DNA from: an uncultured Helicobacter sp.
GTDB taxonomy: Bacteria > Campylobacterota > Campylobacteria > Campylobacterales > Helicobacteraceae
Direction of reading: 5' to 3'
DNA length: 63,902 bases
NCBI RefSeq assembly: GCF_910577135.1
Contig: NZ_CAJTLL010000011.1
Location: 1 to 63,902, forward strand
How positions within the stretch are numbered: position 1 is the first letter of the stretch; every line of letters begins with the position of its first letter. Below are positions 59,532 through 63,902 of this stretch, piece by piece. Made by a program: the position numbers and the translations under genes. A model generated the notes under the pieces. It was not told the origin of the DNA. It saw nothing but the letters and a program-made list of their open reading frames with translations, and did not search any database.

Positions 59532-60515
59532 ATGTATGCCTCACTTAAATCTATCGCCTCATATATCCCACCTACTTGCATAAGTAATACTGATTTTGAA
59601 AAAGTGCTTGAAACAAGCGATGAGTGGATTACCAAGCGCACAGGCATTAAAACGCGCTATTTTGCCCAAAGTCATCAGCAAACAAGTGATTTAGCTTATG
59701 AAGCGGGGAAACTTGCAATGGAGCGCGCTAATGTCAAGCCCCAAGATATTGATGCGGTGATTGTGGCGACTTTAAGCCCTGATTATCTCACTATGCCTAA
59801 CACAGCATGTATCACTGCTTTTAAACTCGGTATTGAAAACAAACCTGCTTTTGATATTAGCGCGGCGTGCAGTGGGTTTATCTACCTGCTATGCTTGGCT
59901 AAATCATTTATAGAATCTGGCACATTTAGGCAGATTCTTATTATCGGGGCGGAAAAACTAAGCTCGGTGCTGGATTTTAGTGATAGAAGCACTTGCGTGC
60001 TTTTTGGCGATGGGGCAGGGGCTTGTGTGATAGGTAGCACAGAGGATAAAAACGCGGCAATCCTTGATGTGCATTTGGGCGCAAATGGCAGGTATCAAGA
60101 CTTTCTTTGCACTCCACGCACACACACATCTTTTGGGCAGGAAATAGAGATAGCGCGCTCCTGTGTGCAAATGAAAGGTAATGAGATATTTAAGCTCGCT
60201 GTAAAAACGCTTGTGGCTGATGTAGATGAGATTCTTAAAGCTAATGCTTTGCAGCCACAAGATGTGTCATTCTTTATCCCTCACCAAGCAAATTTGCGTA
60301 TTATCAACGCTGTGGGGGAAAATCTCAATTTTAGTAAAGAGCAGATTATCATCAGTGTGCAAAAATATGGCAATACCTCTGCAGCTTCTATTCCTATGGC
60401 AATGAATGATCTTTATATGCAAAAGCAGCTTAAATATGGGGATTTAATGTTGCTTGATGCCTTTGGCGGTGGGCTCACTTGGGGTTCTGCTCTTGTGTAT
60501 TTTGGCGGGAAGTAG
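59532..60515 (+). CDS. fabH: 3-Oxoacyl-ACP synthase III
   Basis: It starts fatty acid chains from acetyl-CoA and malonyl-ACP. The catalytic Cys is in [12 protein letters not shown] (about 112), the His in [11 protein letters not shown], and the Asn in [12 protein letters not shown]. The 327-residue length is normal. This closes the ndk-DUF177-rpmF-plsX-fabH block. Confidence 0.96.
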   Translation: MYASLKSIASYIPPTCISNTDFEKVLETSDEWITKRTGIKTRYFAQSHQQTSDLAYEAGKLAMERANVKPQDIDAVIVATLSPDYLTMPNTACITAFKLGIENKPAFDISAACSGFIYLLCLAKSFIESGTFRQILIIGAEKLSSVLDFSDRSTCVLFGDGAGACVIGSTEDKNAAILDVHLGANGRYQDFLCTPRTHTSFGQEIEIARSCVQMKGNEIFKLAVKTLVADVDEILKANALQPQDVSFFIPHQANLRIINAVGENLNFSKEQIIISVQKYGNTSAASIPMAMNDLYMQKQLKYGDLMLLDAFGGGLTWGSALVYFGGK

Positions 60516-60666
60516 CGTTTGCTTTCTGTGTAAGATTCTGTATTACCACACACAAGCCTTAAGGTTGCTACTTGGTCTTACAAAAGATGCGTGATGTATT
60601 TATGAAATTTATTCTAGTAATATAAATATTTTTTGTGTTTTATTTGCATATTTAAAGTTATTTTGA

Positions 60667-60683
60667 TGGAATGCCCTTTGCTT
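60667..60683 (+). promoter_or_regulatory. Sigma-54 promoter for flgH
   Basis: tggaatgccctttgctt has GG at 60668-60669 and GC at 60680-60681, with 10 nt between, and lies 35 nt before the flgH ATG. It puts flgH, and perhaps pseF behind it, under RpoN. Confidence 0.82.
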
Positions 60684-60717
60684 TAAACATTTTAAAGCTT
60701 ATCATTAAGGATATATA

Positions 60718-61443
60718 ATGCGCGCACAAGGGATTTACGCATTAAGTGTGTTTATTTTGTTTATCGTTTTTGCCAATCAAGGCTTTAGCTTTGAAGCGAG
60801 TATTGACTTTAATGCACCCGATTGGGTAGAGGAGCGGGAATCTGCGGATAATGACATACCCGAATTGCCACGAGCAGGAAGTTTGTTTGGCGGTGGGGAT
60901 AAACCGCTATTTGCTGATAGACGTGCGATGAAGCCAGATGACTTAATTACAATTGTTATTAACGAAAGTGCTAATGCGAATTTCAACAGCACGAAAAACT
61001 ATAATGGTGCAAGTGGTGGGAATGTAACGCCCCCATCGATTGAATACACAGGTAATGATGAGGAGCATAAGCAGCTTGTGCAAGAGCTAAACGACCAAGC
61101 CGCCTATAATTTGACAAAGGCAAACAATACTTCAAATTTTCAAGGTGGCGGTTCGCAAAATCGCAGCGAAGCTCTCAATGCTACTATTACAGCGCGTATT
61201 GTCAAGGTGCTAGATAATAATACCTACTTCATACACGGCAGACGTGAGGTGCTTGTCGATGGGGAAAAGCAGATTCTAGAAGTTAGCGGCGTGGTGCGTT
61301 CATTTGATATCAATAAAGACAATGTCGTGCAAAGTAAGCATATCGCAAATGCCAAAATCGCTTATACTGCACTTGGTCCTATTAGCGATACCAATCGCAA
61401 AAAGCCAATGAGTGATGGGATAGAATCGCTCTATCCGTTCTAA
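60718..61443 (+). CDS. flgH: Flagellar L-ring protein FlgH
   Basis: This is the outer-membrane ring subunit of the basal body. Characteristic PLFADRRAMKPDDLITIVIN (about 62-81) and GVVRSFDINKDNVVQSKHIA with YTALGPISD are present. The N-terminal signal (YALSVFILFIVFANQG) has no lipobox Cys, unlike enterobacterial FlgH, which is a lipoprotein. This is as I remember it in H. pylori. A sigma-54 promoter precedes it, and pseF follows after 9 nt. Confidence 0.93.
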   Translation: MRAQGIYALSVFILFIVFANQGFSFEASIDFNAPDWVEERESADNDIPELPRAGSLFGGGDKPLFADRRAMKPDDLITIVINESANANFNSTKNYNGASGGNVTPPSIEYTGNDEEHKQLVQELNDQAAYNLTKANNTSNFQGGGSQNRSEALNATITARIVKVLDNNTYFIHGRREVLVDGEKQILEVSGVVRSFDINKDNVVQSKHIANAKIAYTALGPISDTNRKKPMSDGIESLYPF

Positions 61444-61452
61444 TCGCGCACA

Positions 61453-62154
61453 ATGAGAAAAATCGCCCTTATCCCAGCACGAAGTGGGAGCAAGAGAATC
61501 CCGCATAAAAATATCAAGCTCTTTTGTGGCAAGCCTATCATTGCCTATCCTATCCAAACTGCTTTAGAATCTAGCATTTTTGATGAAGTAATCGTTAGTA
61601 CAGATTCTCAAGCAATCGCGCAAATCGCTCAAGAATATGGTGCAAAAGTGCCTTTTATGCGTCCAAAGGAATTAAGCGATGATTTTACCCCCACATCTTC
61701 AGTTGCTGCCCACGCCATTCGAATGCTTCATCTTAAAAGTGATGATATGCTTTGTGTGATTTACCCTACCGCACCGCTTTTGCAGATAGATACGCTTAAA
61801 GAAGGCTTAGAATCCTTGCTTAAAGATAACTCAAAACAATTTAGCTTTTGTGCTGTAATGTATGAGTATAATCCTATGAGGAGCTTTTACATCCGTGATG
61901 ATGGTATAGAAATGCTTTTTCCCGCGCAATATCTCATACGTTCGCAAGATTTAGAGCCACTTTTTCACGATGCAGGGCAGTTTTATTGGGGGAGGGCAAG
62001 CGCGTGGATAGAGAATCTACCTATTTTTGCCCCGCATTCACACGCCATAGTAGTCTCTCCCTATCAAGCTCAAGATATTGATGTTCTAGCAGATTGGGAA
62101 CTTGCAGAAATGAAATATAAGATAGCTTATGATAAGCTTGAACAGGATAAATGA
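61453..62154 (+). CDS. pseF: CMP-pseudaminic (or legionaminic) acid cytidylyltransferase
   Basis: The 233-residue enzyme activates a nonulosonic acid with CTP to give the donor for flagellin glycosylation. The N-terminal IALIPARSGSKRIPHKNIKL and VIYPTAPLLQ, and the catalytic DAGQFYWG, are typical of the NeuA/PseF family. Position after flgH matches H. pylori HP0326, where PseF is fused to PseG. Here the PseG part is absent and only a 52-codon orphan frame follows. Confidence 0.85.
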   Translation: MRKIALIPARSGSKRIPHKNIKLFCGKPIIAYPIQTALESSIFDEVIVSTDSQAIAQIAQEYGAKVPFMRPKELSDDFTPTSSVAAHAIRMLHLKSDDMLCVIYPTAPLLQIDTLKEGLESLLKDNSKQFSFCAVMYEYNPMRSFYIRDDGIEMLFPAQYLIRSQDLEPLFHDAGQFYWGRASAWIENLPIFAPHSHAIVVSPYQAQDIDVLADWELAEMKYKIAYDKLEQDK

Positions 62155-62212
62155 TTTAACCATTCAAAGCACTATAAAGCGAGGATTTATGTCTTAGCAC
62201 ACGAACCTTACA

Positions 62213-62371
62213 ATGATGGAAGACAGCCAAGCAGAGCCTTTTGCTATTATTGAGGCGGGATTTAAAATGAGGGAGAGAATCTACACGCAAGAGATGTATA
62301 ATGAAGACATTCAAGCATTGAGTAAGACTATCGATCCAAATTTGCTCAATACCCCTAAAAGAAAGGATTGA
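62213..62371 (+). CDS. Short orphan frame after pseF, possible remnant
   Basis: This 52-codon frame has two adjacent ATGs. The product contains AIIEAGFKMRERIYTQEMYN, which is not of obvious composition bias and could be a real fragment. A GrpE-like C-terminal resemblance is too weak to call. No ribosome-binding site of note is present, but gagga occurs in the preceding sequence (about 62181). It may be the decayed end of a larger gene between pseF and the outer membrane protein. Confidence 0.3.
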   Translation: MMEDSQAEPFAIIEAGFKMRERIYTQEMYNEDIQALSKTIDPNLLNTPKRKD

Positions 62372-62417
62372 GCTGTATTTAGCGCCAAAAAGAGTAATGG
62401 CTTAACAAAAATTTATT

Positions 62418-63140
62418 TTATTTGTCAAAGCCCTTAATACCTACTTCAAGCATAATAATCATATCTCGAGAATGTGGATAAGACATATTATTGATAGTAT
62501 TTGTGGCATTTGTGCGCTGATATTTACCTATGAGATTTATATAATACAAGGTATTATCATTGATATGGCGGGAAAAGCCTATATGGGCTTGAAATGACTC
62601 GTTGTTCTTGCCTTGCACCTTAAATCTAGTATCATTGAGGATATAGTTTGCAGAACCTATCCATCCATATCCTATGCCATAATCAAAATATGTGAGTCGA
62701 CTTAAGGGAATGTAGCCATCAGCTTCCAAGCCTAAGAGAATAAAATCCCTACTCAAGTCGCTTCCTTCCTTGATTTTGCCATTATACGTACTGTCTTCTA
62801 CAAAAACATTGATAAAAAGCGGAGTAGAAGCACTAGCTATATTTAATCCCAGCTTAGCATAAAAATCAAATATAAACACACCATTGCTAGGGGATTGTGA
62901 TGAGCCTTCACCAATACGTCCGCCTAAAGCCGTTTGGAATCGATGCTTATATACCCCTCTATGTTCAAGCGAGAGATATCCCACATAGCTTTTAACATCA
63001 TGCGCACTAAGCCCATAGTGTCCTCCACCAATGCCAATATGCCCATAATCGCATTTATCTTTTTCGCATTGTTGAGCATATACAAAACTAAGGGAAAATA
63101 CACTCACACAAAGCATTTTGTAAATAGTTTTAGATAACAT
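62418..63140 (-). CDS. Predicted outer membrane beta-barrel protein
   Basis: The 240-residue protein has a signal peptide (KMLCVSVFSLSFVYAQ, about 8-23), a disulfide-like CEKDKCDYG near the mature N-terminus and alternating amphipathic strands with many Tyr/Gly, the mark of a small 8-strand barrel. It resembles no named Hop/Hor family that I can recall. ATG 63140 is preceded by aaaggaggg. It is the second gene after the small secreted peptide remnant at 63194-63452, with which it shares strand and 53 nt spacing, so likely one transcript. Confidence 0.7.
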   Translation of the reverse strand: MLSKTIYKMLCVSVFSLSFVYAQQCEKDKCDYGHIGIGGGHYGLSAHDVKSYVGYLSLEHRGVYKHRFQTALGGRIGEGSSQSPSNGVFIFDFYAKLGLNIASASTPLFINVFVEDSTYNGKIKEGSDLSRDFILLGLEADGYIPLSRLTYFDYGIGYGWIGSANYILNDTRFKVQGKNNESFQAHIGFSRHINDNTLYYINLIGKYQRTNATNTINNMSYPHSRDMIIMLEVGIKGFDK

Positions 63141-63193
63141 AAATACCCTCCTTTATACCCGAGGAGTGTTCCTTGGGATTGAATGTGATAAGA

Positions 63194-63452
63194 TTATTTC
63201 CACCAGCCGTTATTGCGACTAATGTCATATATCAACTTGGTTCCAGAAATAACTACACTTGCAGCACCCCAAAACTCACTTTGAGTTTCTTTCATTTCTT
63301 CACTACTGAGTGGCTTGGCATTTACCTCTTGACTACCAAAAAGCAAAGCCTTATCTGCTTCGCTTAATGTTTGCTCCTGAGGTTGTACAGCTACAAGGGA
63401 ACTTGCCCCAAAACTAAAAACTTAAAGCCAAAGAAACTAAATATTTGCGCAT
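63194..63452 (-). pseudogene. Small secreted peptide, bacteriocin-precursor-like, frameshifted
   Basis: On the minus strand a strong ribosome-binding site (ggagg, 7 nt away) precedes ATG 63452, which begins MRKYLVSLALSF, half of a signal peptide. The frame then stops in a T5 run (63416-63420 as A5 on the plus strand). Removing one T joins it to SFGASSLVAV and a 60-residue mature part: EADKALLFGSQEVNAK, then LSSEEMKETQSEFWGAASVV, ending NNGWWK. The LSxxEMKETxxEFW block resembles leaders of class II bacteriocin-type peptides and related short secreted proteins in Helicobacter, as I recall. The family link is inference. Phase variation, mutation or base-call error could explain the frameshift. 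Confidence 0.65.
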
Positions 63453-63478
63453 AGCAAACCTCCAAAAAAAGAATTTTT

Positions 63479-63509
63479 GTTATATTATTGATATACGCAA
63501 TAATATAAC
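63479..63509. promoter_or_regulatory. Perfect 12-bp palindrome upstream of the peptide gene, operator candidate
   Basis: gttatattattg (63479-63490) and caataatataac (63498-63509) are exact inverted complements around 7 nt, 27 nt upstream of the peptide start codon (minus strand). A dimeric regulator is expected. Nickel-regulator NikR boxes have similar arms but a different spacing, so the regulator is open. Confidence 0.6.
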
Positions 63510-63847
63510 GAACCCATCATATTAAATTTTTTTTGAAATTACTTATAGTTTTGTAGTATATATTTAGTAATAGTGATTATTAAGTAATATTCCTATCGAA
63601 TCTAAACAATTAAAGATAATGTGTTATTGCAAATATAATAAGCAATTGAGGCTAAAACTCCATATATTAGGTGTTTGCAACATATTTGCCTTGTACAATA
63701 TTTTAGTAAAAGAGATATGAGTAGAGGTAATTTCAACAAGATTTTGCAAGTATATAAACTCTCGTGTAATTTTCTTTTTTATACAAGTAAGGATATACTT
63801 TGCTTATGAGGGAATACTATAGCTTTAAACCAAGCAAGGGAAAATAA
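63510..63847. other. Intergenic region before asparaginase, promoter only
   Basis: About 340 nt of AT-rich DNA without a gene. A plausible -10 (tacaat near 63696) and an aaggg ribosome-binding site just before 63848 are seen. No RNA fold or repeat was found beyond AT-rich runs. Confidence 0.5.
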
Positions 63848-63902
63848 ATGCAATATATAAGCAATAAGCCACATATTATGATTATAGCTACGGGTGGGAC
63901 AA
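63848..63902 (+). CDS. L-asparaginase, 5' end only
   Basis: Only 18 codons are in the window: an ATG after aagggaaaataa followed by residues ending in HIMIIATGGT. The ATGGT block carries the catalytic threonine of type II L-asparaginase/glutaminase, which releases aspartate and ammonia. The gene (ansA/ansB type) runs off the right edge. A short signal peptide might be absent in this start, which would argue for the cytosolic form, but the exact start cannot be settled. Confidence 0.75.
   Translation, partial: MQYISNKPHIMIIATGGT

Noticed and set aside
63479..63509. NikR box
   Set aside because: The half-sites match loosely but sit 9 nt apart rather than 11. Listed only as a palindrome.

Overview
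The window comes from a Helicobacter of the enterohepatic type. The evidence is low GC content, Campylobacterota-type proteins, sigma-54 and sigma-28 flagellar promoters, and gene blocks I recognise from H. pylori order: DUF-hemN-glpC; lon-bamD-fliW; csd3-nudix-pgbA-glcD; flgM-flgN-flgK; transporter-ybgC-DUF493; trkA-like-aroB-mscS-mtaB-ftsH-like; ndk-DUF177-rpmF-plsX-fabH; flgH-pseF. H. cinaedi or a relative (H. hepaticus group) is my best guess. This rests on remembered gene order and protein style, not on a search.

Layout. Positions 1-3150 hold the last four fifths of a 23S rRNA gene and a 5S gene, separated by an unusually long spacer of about 700 nt. The 23S gene carries a G where wild type has A2059 (E. 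coli numbering), the classical macrolide-resistance change. Then come a decayed TDT/SLAC1-type transporter (3.6-4.2 kb) and a surface-glycan block (4.3-8.9 kb): an O-antigen ligase, a two-domain glycosyltransferase, and a paralogous GT2 gene frameshifted at a C10 tract. At 9.0-10.3 kb two lipoprotein genes sit behind a clear sigma-54 promoter. From 10.3 to 31 kb there is mostly housekeeping: argF, hemN, glpC-like, an HDOD protein, cysK, lon, bamD, fliW, proC, tgt, rbfA, rimP, ribD, a methyltransferase, glcD, a pgbA-like gene and a Nudix hydrolase. The cell-shape peptidase csd3 follows at 31.5-32.7 kb.

From 32.8 to 36.5 kb lies a flagellar cluster: a sigma-54-driven 63-residue membrane protein, then a sigma-28 promoter and flgM-flgN-flgK. 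Then metF-like, serB, manC and a TonB-dependent receptor broken by one in-frame TGA (39.6-42.6 kb), followed by a YedE/TusA pair, an Na+ symporter and the block from ybgC to an FtsH paralogue that has lost its protease active site. After 55.8 kb come a molbindin, a secreted ankyrin protein, ndk to fabH, and flgH-pseF behind a third sigma-54 promoter.

The right end (62.4-63.5 kb) is the most novel stretch. It encodes a small secreted, bacteriocin-precursor-like peptide whose signal region is frameshifted in a T5 run. The gene follows a perfect 12-bp palindrome and precedes a predicted beta-barrel outer membrane protein. The start of an L-asparaginase gene closes the window.

Two intergenic regions (28.05-28.72 and 46.4-46.7 kb) hold copies of a dispersed hairpin-rich repeat. 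Contingency and decay are a theme: a C10 tract, a T9 tract, several single-base frameshifts and one nonsense codon all fall in surface or transport genes. No tRNA, insertion sequence, prophage or CRISPR array was seen.
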